Assembly: GCA_937912175.1 (NCBI GenBank)
Contig: CALDOU010000011.1
Location: forward strand, 1 to 23,659
Direction of reading: 5' to 3'
DNA: 23,659 bases
Source: an uncultured Clostridia bacterium
Lineage (GTDB): Bacteria > Bacillota > Clostridia > Oscillospirales > Acutalibacteraceae
Both the position numbers and the translations under genes were made by a program. This document shows positions 7,342-15,624 of the stretch, one piece after another; within the stretch, counting starts at the first letter, position 1, and every line of letters starts with the position of its first letter. Below the pieces are notes generated by a model, which worked only from the letters and a program-made list of their open reading frames with translations, did no database searches and was not told the DNA's origin.

Positions 7342-9330
7342 TTGAACAGAAAAAAATTTTCGGTATATGGCGTTTTTTCCGTGGTTTCAATATTGCTTTT
7401 TATTATGAGTGTGTCTGTATTTATTTTTAACCCTGTTTTGGCGTTGATAAATACTGCAATTACTCTTATTTTGGTTTTAATTGGGTTTGCTGTTTTAAAA
7501 AATTATGATGGGTATTTAAAAAATATTTCCGATAATGTAAAAAAGTTTATAGACAGTGATTTTAGTAATATATTAGATGGAATGCCCACTCCGATTGCTG
7601 TTGTAGAAAAAAACAATTTGGGGAATATGGTGTTTTGCAATTCCGAGTTCAAAAATGTATTTATAAATAATACTTTTGAATTTTCCTTAAACTCTGTAAT
7701 AAGTATAAAGGCCTTGAGTGATTTTGTGAATTCTGCTTTTAGAAATTCTGATTATTCCAATGAACATATTAGAATTTCTTATAATAATAAAAAATTTAAA
7801 ATTTATATTAAAGCAATTAATAATTTTGTTGTCCTGTATTTTACGGATGATACGGAGTATAGAGAACTTAGAAAAAAATATATTGATTCACGCCCATGTG
7901 TGGGATTTGTTCTTTTTGATAATAAAGAAGAGCTTAAGCGTTATTCAACCGATGAGCAAAATTCTCAAATAGCTATTTCCGTGGAAAATATGCTTAGGGA
8001 GTGGATGAATGGCATAAATGGAATTCTCAAAAAGCTTAATGACGAAAAATACTTTATAATTTTTGAGGAAAAATTTTTAAAACAATTTATAGATGATAAG
8101 TTTAAAATAATAGATAAAATTCATAATGCCAAAATCGACGAGCATCGTTTTGCTACTGTTTCAATCGGAATAAGCAGAGGGGAAGAAAATTTAGAAAAAT
8201 CTAAAGACGAAGCTAAAAGCGCCCTTAACATGTCTTTGGGCCGTGGCGGAGATCAAGTAACTATAAAAAATAAAAATTCTTATGAATTTTTCGGCGGTAC
8301 ATCACAAGGTATTGAAAAAAGAAGTAAGGTTAAAACTCGTGTTGTGGCTATGAATTTGTTAGAAAAAATTCAAAACAGTGATTCTGTTTTTATAATGGGA
8401 CATAAGTATTCTGATTTTGACAGTATCGGTGCTGCAGCGGCTATTTGGAGTATATGCTCCAAATTAAAAAAGAAGGCTTCTTATATTGTTGTTAATAAAG
8501 CGCAGTCTTTGGCAAATTCGGCTATAAATTATTTAGAAAAAACAGTTTCTGAAAATATGTTTATTTCTACTTCACAAGCAAAAAATTTAATAATGCCGAA
8601 TTCGTTATTAATTATAGTTGATACACACTCATTGAACTTTTTAGAAAGCTCTCATTTATACTCTAAGATAAACAGAGTCGCTGTTATAGACCATCATCGT
8701 TTGGCAGTCGATAAAATCAGTAATGCGGAAATATTTTTTCACGAACCCTTTGCATCTTCTACCTGTGAGATGGTTTCGGAATTAATACAGTATATGGGAG
8801 ATAAATGTTTAAAAAAACCTGAATTTGAATGTTTATTAGCCGGAATTATGCTGGATACCAAGAATTTTACTTTAAAATCCGGCGTAAGAACTTTTGAGGC
8901 TGCTGCTTATTTAAAAAGAAGAGGTGCAGATAATTCAAAAGTTAAAAAAATATTTGCAAGTTCTTTTGATTCATATAAATTGAAATGCAGAATAATTGAA
9001 AACACAAAAATAATTGAAAATTGTGCTATTTCAAGGTTTGAAGAAAAGTTATCCGAAAGCATAAAAAAGAATATACGGATTTCATGTTCTCAAGCGGCGG
9101 ATGAATTGTTGAATTTACAAGATGTTAAAGCCTCTTTTGTGATTTTTGAAAGTGATAATAAAGTGAACATTTCCGCAAGATCTTTCGGAGAAGTTAATGT
9201 TCAAGTTATTATGGAGCTTTTAGGAGGTGGCGGACACCAAACCATGGCGGCGGCTCAAATTTCCGATATGAGTTTCGATGCTGTGGAAAAAAAATTAATT
9301 GAAATAATAAAAGAAAAAAACAATAAATAA
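7342..9330 (+). CDS. gdpP: Cyclic-di-AMP phosphodiesterase GdpP (DHH/DHHA1)
   Basis: GdpP hydrolyses the second messenger c-di-AMP to pApA and so affects potassium balance, cell-wall stress and beta-lactam tolerance. The 663-residue protein shows the usual order: two membrane helices (about 10-30 and 32-52), a degenerate PAS domain (about 75-170), a degenerate GGDEF domain ending in RGGDQ near 302-305, then DHH/DHHA1 with GHKYSDFDSIG at 353-363, VDTHS, the IDHHR signature (450-452) and the C-terminal GGGGHQTMAA. A GTG at 7333 overlaps the AGGAG ribosome binding site, so TTG 7342, 8 bases downstream of it, is the better start. rplI follows 21 bases later, a common pairing in Firmicutes. Confidence 0.93.
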   Translation: MNRKKFSVYGVFSVVSILLFIMSVSVFIFNPVLALINTAITLILVLIGFAVLKNYDGYLKNISDNVKKFIDSDFSNILDGMPTPIAVVEKNNLGNMVFCNSEFKNVFINNTFEFSLNSVISIKALSDFVNSAFRNSDYSNEHIRISYNNKKFKIYIKAINNFVVLYFTDDTEYRELRKKYIDSRPCVGFVLFDNKEELKRYSTDEQNSQIAISVENMLREWMNGINGILKKLNDEKYFIIFEEKFLKQFIDDKFKIIDKIHNAKIDEHRFATVSIGISRGEENLEKSKDEAKSALNMSLGRGGDQVTIKNKNSYEFFGGTSQGIEKRSKVKTRVVAMNLLEKIQNSDSVFIMGHKYSDFDSIGAAAAIWSICSKLKKKASYIVVNKAQSLANSAINYLEKTVSENMFISTSQAKNLIMPNSLLIIVDTHSLNFLESSHLYSKINRVAVIDHHRLAVDKISNAEIFFHEPFASSTCEMVSELIQYMGDKCLKKPEFECLLAGIMLDTKNFTLKSGVRTFEAAAYLKRRGADNSKVKKIFASSFDSYKLKCRIIENTKIIENCAISRFEEKLSESIKKNIRISCSQAADELLNLQDVKASFVIFESDNKVNISARSFGEVNVQVIMELLGGGGHQTMAAAQISDMSFDAVEKKLIEIIKEKNNK

Positions 9331-9351
9331 TTTAAGAATGGGGAATTAGTA

Positions 9352-9873
9352 ATGCAAGTAATTTTATTAAGTGATGTAAGAGGAAGCGGAAAAAAAGGAG
9401 AGGTTGTTAAGGTTTCTGACGGATATGCGAAAAATTTTCTTTTTCCGAAAAAATTAGCCAAAGAAGCAAATAATCAATCCCTTACAGAATTAAATGCTGC
9501 CAAAGAAGTGGAACTGCGTAAAAAAGAATTAGAAAAACAAGAAGCTTTGAAAATTTTTGAAGTGATAAATGGAAAATCTGTGGATGTTCCCGCAGAATGT
9601 GGTGAAGGCGGAAAATTATTCGGTTCGGTGACTTCCAAGGATATAGTTTCAAAAATTAAAGAAGTTTATGAGGTTAATGTTAACAAAAAGAAAGTAAGTT
9701 TAGAAAAATCGTTGGGAAATTACGAGGTTAATGTTAACAAAAAGAAAGTAAGTTTAGATAGTGATATAAAATCGTTGGGAAATTACACGGTTAAAATAAA
9801 ACTATATCGTGATGTTACGGCGACCATGCAAATTAACGTTGTAGATTGTAAAGTATTAAAAAACCAAAAATAA
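9352..9873 (+). CDS. rplI: 50S ribosomal protein bL9 with an internal duplication
   Basis: bL9 binds 23S rRNA near the L1 stalk through its N-terminal domain; a long helix and a C-terminal domain reach away from the ribosome and help frame maintenance. The N-terminus MQVILLSDVRGSGKKGEVV and the central FPKKLAKEA and LFGSVTSKDI segments are typical. The product has 173 residues instead of the usual 148-150 because residues 107-124 are repeated as 125-145 in the C-terminal domain; removing one copy leaves 155. The frame is kept. A GGGGA ribosome binding site lies about 8 bases upstream of the ATG. It ends at a shared bidirectional terminator facing ribF. Confidence 0.95.
   Translation: MQVILLSDVRGSGKKGEVVKVSDGYAKNFLFPKKLAKEANNQSLTELNAAKEVELRKKELEKQEALKIFEVINGKSVDVPAECGEGGKLFGSVTSKDIVSKIKEVYEVNVNKKKVSLEKSLGNYEVNVNKKKVSLDSDIKSLGNYTVKIKLYRDVTATMQINVVDCKVLKNQK
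9670..9786 (+). repeat. Tandem in-frame duplication inside rplI
   Basis: Copy 1 is 9670-9723 (54 bases) and copy 2 is 9724-9786 (63 bases). All 54 bases of copy 1 are identical to copy 2, which has 9 additional bases (TAGTGATAT, three codons). Both encode EVNVNKKKVSL...KSLGNY. Absence of any substitution points to a recent event. Confidence 0.93.
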
Positions 9874-9905
9874 AGATTATAAAGATTTAAGTTTTAAAGT
9901 ATAGC

Positions 9906-9937
9906 AAAAAGCAGCTTAATTTCATAAGCTGCTTTTT
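9906..9937. terminator. Bidirectional terminator between rplI and ribF
   Basis: A perfect 13-base-pair stem AAAAAGCAGCTTA / TAAGCTGCTTTTT (arms 9906-9918 and 9925-9937) with a 6-base loop gives an A-tract and T-tract on either strand, the classic form for convergent genes. The last codons and TGA stop of ribF lie inside it. Confidence 0.9.
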
Positions 9938-10488
9938 AAATTATCGTTTTTTAACATTCTTTTTGCACTTTTTATGTCGTTTGATTTTATTGCTTTGCGA
10001 ATGCGTGTGGAACTTATAGCCTCTTTTTTATAAAGCACGGGTTTGACTATATAAGTTTTTATATTGTATTTTTTGCAAATTTTTTTTAAATCTTCACTTC
10101 CCGCCGTTCCTCCATATCCAAAATGATAGTTAAATCCGCATATTACAGCCCCGGCATTTAATTTTTCAAACAATATTTTTTTTACGAATTCTTCGGGAGT
10201 TAATTTATATATATCCAAAAAATTTATTAGATAGAGCGATTCCACCCCCAAATTTTCTAAGTATTCTATTTTTTCTGAATTACTCATCAGCTTTAAATCT
10301 TTAGTATGGGTAAGTATTGATTTTGGATTTTCGGTAAAAGTAAATACAGCGGGACTTAAACCTTGGTTTTTACAAGATATTGTTTTTAAAATAACTTTTT
10401 TGTGTCCTAAGTGCATACCGTCAAAGAATCCTAATGCTACGGCTGTTTTTAGGCTTTGAACTTCTGATAAATCGTTGTATATTTTCAT
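9922..10488 (-). CDS. ribF: FAD synthetase domain protein (RibF lacking the riboflavin kinase domain)
   Basis: RibF normally has an N-terminal FMN adenylyltransferase domain and a C-terminal riboflavin kinase domain, about 310 residues in all. This protein has 188 residues and only the first domain: the nucleotidyl-transfer motif GFFDGMHLGH at 20-29, CGFNYHFGYGG near 117-127 and SSTRIR at 159-164 are intact. It stops where the kinase domain would begin, and its last codons (KSSL, stop) are formed by the terminator hairpin. Only 48 bases separate its stop from rplI, so no detached kinase remnant is present. ATG 10488 follows an AAAGGTG ribosome binding site; an in-frame GTG at 10494 overlaps that site. 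It is the distal gene of the rimP operon. Confidence 0.85.
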   Translation of the reverse strand: MKIYNDLSEVQSLKTAVALGFFDGMHLGHKKVILKTISCKNQGLSPAVFTFTENPKSILTHTKDLKLMSNSEKIEYLENLGVESLYLINFLDIYKLTPEEFVKKILFEKLNAGAVICGFNYHFGYGGTAGSEDLKKICKKYNIKTYIVKPVLYKKEAISSTRIRKAIKSNDIKSAKRMLKNDNLKSSL

Positions 10489-10512
10489 AATCACCTTTTC
10501 CGTTCAAATTTT

Positions 10513-11412
10513 TTAGTTTATTTGGCATTTTAAAATTTTTAATTCATCGGAGCCCAAATTAATTTCACCGAGCCCTATAAACTGTTTTTCACTATATAAC
10601 CTTAGTTTTTGTAAATTTTTAAATTCGTTAGGCAATTTTAATCTTTGAAGCGATAAATTTCCGCCGTTTTTAAATCGGTTTGCTTGAGCCGGTGAAATAT
10701 TTATTTCTTTTAAGTCTTTAAAAAGAAAATCAGTGGGTAATATATATTCTTGTAAAATTTTTTGTTCATCTGTATTTTTCAAATCATCCAATGATAGACT
10801 TTGTGATAAGTTAAATCCGTTTGATTTTGTTCTTTTCAATTCGGTTAAAACAGCTCCCACTTTAAGAAATGACCCTATATCTGCACACAACGTTCTGATA
10901 TATGTTCCTTGTGAGCATGTTACCTCTATAACTGCATCCTGGTTTACTTCATCAAAATCAAGTAAAATTATTTCTTTTATTTCAACTTTTCGGGCGTCTC
11001 GTTTTGTTTCTATGCCTTTTCTGGCCAGTTCATAAAGTTTTTGACCGTTCTTTTTTATTGCTGAGAACATGGGTGGGATTTGGCTGATATTTCCCTTGAA
11101 GTTTTTTAAAGCTTGTTCAAATTGATTTTTATTTATATTGGATTTTGTAGTTGAAATTACTTTTCCCGTGATGTCTAAAGAATCCGTAATAATTCCCAGG
11201 TGCATTTTAGCAATATATTTTTTTTCATGAGCGGAAGAAAATATTTGAAATTTTGCGGTTTCACCAAAAAGAATAGGCAAAACGCCCGTGGCCATTGGGT
11301 CCAAAGTGCCCATATGACCGATTTTTTTTTGATGAAATTTTTTTCTTAAAATGGCTATGATATCAAAAGAAGTATAGCCTTTGGGTTTGTCTATAATTAA
11401 AATTCCGTTCAT
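10513..11412 (-). CDS. truB: tRNA pseudouridine(55) synthase TruB
   Basis: TruB converts U55 to pseudouridine in the T-loop of tRNAs. The 299-residue protein begins MNGILIIDKPKGYTSFD and carries the catalytic aspartate Asp38 in HMGTLDPMATGVLP. The KKYIAKMHLG segment, the CSQGTYIRTLC motif near residues 167-177 and a C-terminal PUA-like region complete the family layout. AAGGA lies about 6 bases from the ATG. It sits between nrnA and ribF as in many Firmicute rimP operons. Confidence 0.95.
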   Translation of the reverse strand: MNGILIIDKPKGYTSFDIIAILRKKFHQKKIGHMGTLDPMATGVLPILFGETAKFQIFSSAHEKKYIAKMHLGIITDSLDITGKVISTTKSNINKNQFEQALKNFKGNISQIPPMFSAIKKNGQKLYELARKGIETKRDARKVEIKEIILLDFDEVNQDAVIEVTCSQGTYIRTLCADIGSFLKVGAVLTELKRTKSNGFNLSQSLSLDDLKNTDEQKILQEYILPTDFLFKDLKEINISPAQANRFKNGGNLSLQRLKLPNEFKNLQKLRLYSEKQFIGLGEINLGSDELKILKCQIN

Positions 11413-11451
11413 TTTTTTCCTTTTTGTTAGTTATGATTTTTGTTTTATAAT

Positions 11452-12402
11452 TTACCAATTTAATTCTGATTTGATTTTTTCGAGTATGCTTTTCGTAATA
11501 TGTTCAATACTGCCTTCCATGCTGAATCCTGCGGCTTTGGTATGACCCCCGCCACCAAAAAGATTACAAAATTCGTTTGCATCTACATCTGAAGAAGTGC
11601 GAACTGATATTTTGTTTAATCCTGAACTTTTTTCACGTATCGTAACGCCTATTTTCACTCCTTCGATTTTAATGGGGATAGAGGCTATACCATCCAGTTC
11701 ATTTTCTTTTATTCCGATTTCGTCCATTTCTTTTAGGGTTATGTACGTTATTGCACATTTATCATTAAAAAAGAATTTTAAATTTTTGTTTATTATTTTT
11801 TCTGTTTCTATATTTTTTTTCGTTTTTATTGTGAATAATTTTTCGTTTATTTCATCTATTTTTGCTCCGTGATTTATAAGTTTTGCTGCAATAAAGTGTG
11901 TTGTTGCGGTTGTGTTTGAATATTCAAAACATCCCGTGTCTGTTGCAATACCTGTATATAAGCATGACGCAATTTTTTCATCGATTTTGATGTTCATTTC
12001 CAAAAGAAGTTTATAAATTATTTCACAAGTTGATGCCGCGGTAATATCCACAAACGAAAGAGAGGCGTAATTTTTATTGGATAAATGGTGATCAATACAA
12101 ACGTTTATTTTTTGAGATTTGTATTTTTCCAAATTTGGACCCAAAAGTGTGGTATCGGCTAAATCAACCGAAATTATATATTGTGGGTCAAATTCTTCTT
12201 TTTTTATATAGCTTTCCAGGTATCGGAACTTGAGGGGAACAGGGTCATTACACAAAACTTTCGCGTGTTTTCCGCATTTTTGAATCGCCCGGCATAATGC
12301 AAAAGAAGAACCCAGTGCATCTCCGTCGGGATACATATGAGTTAATATATAAAAACAATCTTTATTTTTTATTATATTTGATAAATTTAATAATGACACC
12401 AT
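11452..12402 (-). CDS. nrnA: DHH-family oligoribonuclease / pAp (pApA) phosphatase, NrnA type
   Basis: NrnA enzymes degrade short RNA oligonucleotides, remove the 3' phosphate of pAp, and in several Firmicutes cleave pApA made by GdpP. The 316-residue protein has the four metal motifs of the DHH domain: THMYPDGDALGS at 21-32, the aspartate of SVDLAD (80), IDHHLSN (DHH 104-106) and the aspartate of TGIATDTG. The DHHA1 domain ends with FGGGGHTKAAGF. No membrane helix or PAS domain is present, so it is soluble and distinct from GdpP. The order rbfA-nrnA-truB is widely conserved in Firmicutes. Whether this enzyme prefers pAp, nanoRNA or pApA cannot be read from sequence. Confidence 0.9.
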   Translation of the reverse strand: MVSLLNLSNIIKNKDCFYILTHMYPDGDALGSSFALCRAIQKCGKHAKVLCNDPVPLKFRYLESYIKKEEFDPQYIISVDLADTTLLGPNLEKYKSQKINVCIDHHLSNKNYASLSFVDITAASTCEIIYKLLLEMNIKIDEKIASCLYTGIATDTGCFEYSNTTATTHFIAAKLINHGAKIDEINEKLFTIKTKKNIETEKIINKNLKFFFNDKCAITYITLKEMDEIGIKENELDGIASIPIKIEGVKIGVTIREKSSGLNKISVRTSSDVDANEFCNLFGGGGHTKAAGFSMEGSIEHITKSILEKIKSELNW

Positions 12403-12444
12403 AATTATCCACCATTTTAATTTAATATTTAAAAAAGGGGAGAA

Positions 12445-12469
12445 GAGCTGATTATTTTGAAATCAGCTC
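12445..12469 (-). terminator. Hairpin at the rbfA-nrnA junction, possible partial terminator
   Basis: A 9-base-pair perfect stem (GAGCTGATT / AATCAGCTC, arms 12445-12453 and 12461-12469, 7-base loop) spans the rbfA stop codon. On the minus strand it is followed by TTCTCCCC and then six T, so the U run is about 8 bases away, poor for a full terminator. It may reduce read-through into nrnA-truB-ribF or protect the upstream 3' end. Confidence 0.5.
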
Positions 12470-12799
12470 ATCAATTTTTTTAGACATATTAATTCCATAT
12501 TCTACTGCATCACTTGGAATAAAAGTAAGATTTGGAATATACCTTAAACTTAATTTTTCACCAAGCTCTTTTTTTATATGTCCACTTGCTTTTGTTAGTA
12601 TTTTGACGGCCTCTGTGGATTTTTCTATTCCGTTTAAAGAACTTATAAAAATTCGACAGCTCGAAGCATCATCAGATATATCAATTTTTACTATATTGAT
12701 AAAGCCCGAATTTAAACGAGGATCTTTTAATTTGCTTATTATAGTGTGAATTGCTCTTTTTATATTTTCAAAATTATGTTGGGCTCTGTGACTGGACAT
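12452..12799 (-). CDS. rbfA: Ribosome-binding factor A
   Basis: RbfA binds the immature 30S subunit and assists 16S rRNA 5' end maturation, notably in the cold. The 115-residue single KH-like domain protein shows the family features: an N-terminal RxxRxxxxI-type helix, the KLKDPRL segment, and KIDISDDASSCRIFIS. The last part, LRYIPNLTFIPSDAVEYG, corresponds to the conserved PxLxFxxDxSxxxG region. An AGAGGT ribosome binding site lies in the short gap after infB. Its TAA stop is in a hairpin stem. Confidence 0.93.
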   Translation of the reverse strand: MSSHRAQHNFENIKRAIHTIISKLKDPRLNSGFINIVKIDISDDASSCRIFISSLNGIEKSTEAVKILTKASGHIKKELGEKLSLRYIPNLTFIPSDAVEYGINMSKKIDELISK

Positions 12800-12814
12800 T
12801 ATATTTTTACCTCT

Positions 12815-15283
12815 TTAATCTTCTCTGTATTCTTCCATGGTAAATGCTTCAAATATATCCCCTGTTTTTATGTCGTTAAAACTTGCAAGGCCGATACCGC
12901 ATTCAAACCCTTGAGCTACTTCTTTAGCATCGTCTTTAAATCGTTTTAAAGATGAAATTTCATCTTCACAGATAACAATTCCGTCACGGACTACTCGAAT
13001 TTTTGCATTTCTTGTGATTTTGCCGGAAAGTATATAACATCCGGCGATAGTTCCTATGCTTGAGATTTTATAAACTTCTCTGCATTCGGCACGTCCAAGT
13101 TGTACCTCACGATATTTTGGTGCAAGCATTCCTTTCATTGCGGAGGTTATTTCTTCAATACATTCATATATTATCCTGTAAAGTCTAATGTCTACGCCTT
13201 CGCGTGCGGCGGTATCTGCGGCGTTTGGTTCGGGCCTTACATTAAATCCTACAATAATAGCATTGGAAGCATTAGCAAGCATTACGTCTGATTCATTAAT
13301 AGCACCGACAGCACCATGAATTACTCTGACTCGTACTTCATTATTGGATATTTTTTCAAGCGATTGCTTTACAGCTTCAACCGAGCCTTGAACATCACCC
13401 TTAACAATTATCTTAAGCTCTTTTACATCCCCGATTTGCATTTGGTCAAAAAGATTATCAAGCGTTACTTTTGTACGACTGTTAAATTCAGCTTCTTTTT
13501 GAGTATTTCTGCGCTGTTCAACAAGCTGGCGTGCCAATTTTTCATCGGATACGGCATTTACAATGTCGCCACCGGAAGGTACGGTATCCAATCCGGTAAT
13601 TGCAACCGGTACAGAGGGTCCTGCGGTTTTAACTTTTTCTCTGCGTTCATTGGTCATCGCCCTTACTCTTCCGACCGCTGTTCCCGCTACTACTATATCA
13701 CCGATGTGAAGGGTGCCGTTTTGAATAAGAATATTTGCTACCGGTCCTCGGCCTTTATCCAACTTTGCTTCAATAACGGTTCCTTTAGCACGACGATTTG
13801 GATTGGCCTTAAGTTCTTTTACGTCTGCTACAAGTAAAATCATTTCCAAAAGTTCATCAATACCGGTTTTATTTCTTGCCGAAACTTTAATGCACGGAAT
13901 GTCGCCACCCCATTCTTCAGGTACTAAGCCATGCTCTGTAAGTTGTTGCATGACTTTTTCCGGATTTGCGCCATCTTTATCCATTTTGTTAATAGCTACT
14001 ATAATAGAAACTTCAGCTGCTTTAGCGTGATTTATGGCTTCAATGGTTTGTGGTTTAATTCCGTCATCTGCGGCCACAACCAATACTGCGATATCAGTAA
14101 TTTGAGCTCCTCTGGCACGCATTGTTGTAAAAGCTTCATGCCCCGGGGTATCTAAAAATGTTATATCCCTGTTATTTATGTTTATACGATAAGCGCCGAT
14201 GTGTTGAGTAATTCCTCCGGCCTCGGTTGATATAACGTCGGCGTGACGAATGGCGTCAAGGAGTGATGTTTTACCATGGTCAACGTGTCCCATAACTACA
14301 ACTACCGGAGCACGTTGACTTAAATTTTCCTCCTTGTCTTCGCTGTCATCTATAATCATTTCTTCTATTGTTACGGTTTCTTCTTTTTCGATTTTGGCAT
14401 GAAATTCCATAGCCACTAAACTTGCGGTATCAAAATCAATAGTATCGTTTATGGATGCCATTGTTCCCATCATCATTAATTTTTTGATAACTTCAGCGGC
14501 GGTGGCCTTTAGTCTTGATGCAAGTTCACTTACTGTAATTTCATCGGGAATTGAAACTGTAATCGGTTTGGCTTTTCTTTCTTCTGCAATGCGTTTTAAT
14601 CTTTCGGCTTCGGTTTCGCGTTTGGAATTTTTAAATTTATTTCTTTGTTGTGATTTTTGAACAATCTTTTGTTTATTTGAAGAGGTATCGTTTTTTATTT
14701 TTTCGGAAGCTATGCGGTCATATTTTTCATTGTACTTATCTATATTAACATTTTCTATTCGAGTGTTGATAACTTTTCCTTGAGTTTCTGCTTCTTTTTG
14801 AATAGTAGAATTGGAAAATGTGGTTGTTCCGGTTAAAACAATTTTGTTTTCAAAACGAGGTTTTGCGGGGGCCTTATTTGTTTTTGCTTTTTCTTTAGAT
14901 TTGTTTTTTTCTAAAGTATTAAGTTCGGAATTTTTAGGTTCCGTATTCTTTGATGTTATGGATTTTTCTTTGCTCTCTGTGTTTTTTGGCGTAGCTTCTT
15001 TTGCTTTTTTTGTTTCCGGCTTTTTCAAATCTTTTTTTGATTGATCAGCTTTGGAAGGGGTATTATCTTCTTTTAAACTGTTTTTTGATGCAAAATATTC
15101 ATCAAAATTTTCCACTTGATTTTTTTGAGTATAATATTCAAATATTATATTAAGCTCATCTTCAGTTAGCGCCGTCATATGTTTTTTTTCTTCCCCAAGA
15201 TAATCTTTTAAAAGTTGAATTATTTCTTTACTGGCAACGTCCAAGTCTTTTGCAACTTCATGTACTCTGTATTTTATCATCAT
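12815..15283 (-). CDS. infB: Translation initiation factor IF-2
   Basis: IF2 is the GTPase that brings fMet-tRNA to the 30S subunit and promotes subunit joining. The 822-residue protein has a first IF2_N helical domain (about 1-55), a long Lys/Glu/Asn/Thr-rich linker (about 65-240), a second IF2_N domain (about 241-300), then the G domain with G1 GHVDHGKT at 332-339, G3 DTPGHE at 378-383 and G4 NKMD at 432-435, followed by domains II, III and the tRNA-binding C2. An upstream in-frame ATG at 15292 abuts the ribosome binding site; ATG 15283 is 10 bases from GGAGG and overlaps the ylxQ stop (ATGA), so it is chosen. Confidence 0.96.
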   Translation of the reverse strand: MMIKYRVHEVAKDLDVASKEIIQLLKDYLGEEKKHMTALTEDELNIIFEYYTQKNQVENFDEYFASKNSLKEDNTPSKADQSKKDLKKPETKKAKEATPKNTESKEKSITSKNTEPKNSELNTLEKNKSKEKAKTNKAPAKPRFENKIVLTGTTTFSNSTIQKEAETQGKVINTRIENVNIDKYNEKYDRIASEKIKNDTSSNKQKIVQKSQQRNKFKNSKRETEAERLKRIAEERKAKPITVSIPDEITVSELASRLKATAAEVIKKLMMMGTMASINDTIDFDTASLVAMEFHAKIEKEETVTIEEMIIDDSEDKEENLSQRAPVVVVMGHVDHGKTSLLDAIRHADVISTEAGGITQHIGAYRININNRDITFLDTPGHEAFTTMRARGAQITDIAVLVVAADDGIKPQTIEAINHAKAAEVSIIVAINKMDKDGANPEKVMQQLTEHGLVPEEWGGDIPCIKVSARNKTGIDELLEMILLVADVKELKANPNRRAKGTVIEAKLDKGRGPVANILIQNGTLHIGDIVVAGTAVGRVRAMTNERREKVKTAGPSVPVAITGLDTVPSGGDIVNAVSDEKLARQLVEQRRNTQKEAEFNSRTKVTLDNLFDQMQIGDVKELKIIVKGDVQGSVEAVKQSLEKISNNEVRVRVIHGAVGAINESDVMLANASNAIIVGFNVRPEPNAADTAAREGVDIRLYRIIYECIEEITSAMKGMLAPKYREVQLGRAECREVYKISSIGTIAGCYILSGKITRNAKIRVVRDGIVICEDEISSLKRFKDDAKEVAQGFECGIGLASFNDIKTGDIFEAFTMEEYRED

Positions 15284-15624
15284 AGATTGCATTCCTCCTG
15301 ATTGAGTTGTGTGTTTAAATAGCTTGAATTTAGTATACTGATTATTTTATTTGCAAAATTTTCGTTTGAAATTCCTATTATAGCGGAATATTTTCCTACT
15401 GAATTATTTATATCATCCTTAGTGTTTGGAATTTTTAAAATTTTTATATTTTCTGAAAAAGCTGTGTTTTTTATTTCTTTTAATGAGTGTTCGGATATAT
15501 CACATGTTACTAATATCAATTTTATTTTTTTACCGGCGGATTCTTTTTTTACCGAATCCATTCCAAAAACAATATTTCCCGATTTTCGTGTAATTCCCAA
15601 AAAAGAAAGTAATTTATTTTCCAT
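15280..15624 (-). CDS. ylxQ: L7Ae-family K-turn-binding-like protein YlxQ
   Basis: The 114-residue protein belongs to the L7Ae/L30e/S12e/Gadd45 fold, whose members bind kink-turn RNA; YlxQ has been proposed to be ribosome or RNase P associated but its role is unsettled. The start LSFLGITRKSGNIVFGMDSV matches the family GLxxRAGKxxxG region, and IKLILVTCDISEHSLKEI matches its core. A GAGGAG ribosome binding site lies inside the 3' end of ylxR; the genes overlap by 11 bases, and its stop overlaps the infB start, so the three are probably translated together. Confidence 0.88.
   Translation of the reverse strand: MENKLLSFLGITRKSGNIVFGMDSVKKESAGKKIKLILVTCDISEHSLKEIKNTAFSENIKILKIPNTKDDINNSVGKYSAIIGISNENFANKIISILNSSYLNTQLNQEECNL

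Noticed and set aside
13316..13837. 173-residue plus-strand ORF
   Set aside because: It is antisense to the G domain and domain II of infB, lacks a ribosome binding site and has no recognisable family; the minus frame is clearly IF2.
14451..15044. Plus-strand ORFs with hydrophobic look opposite the IF2 linker
   Set aside because: They are complements of Lys/Glu-rich codons, which read as Phe/Leu/Ser on the other strand; not real membrane proteins.
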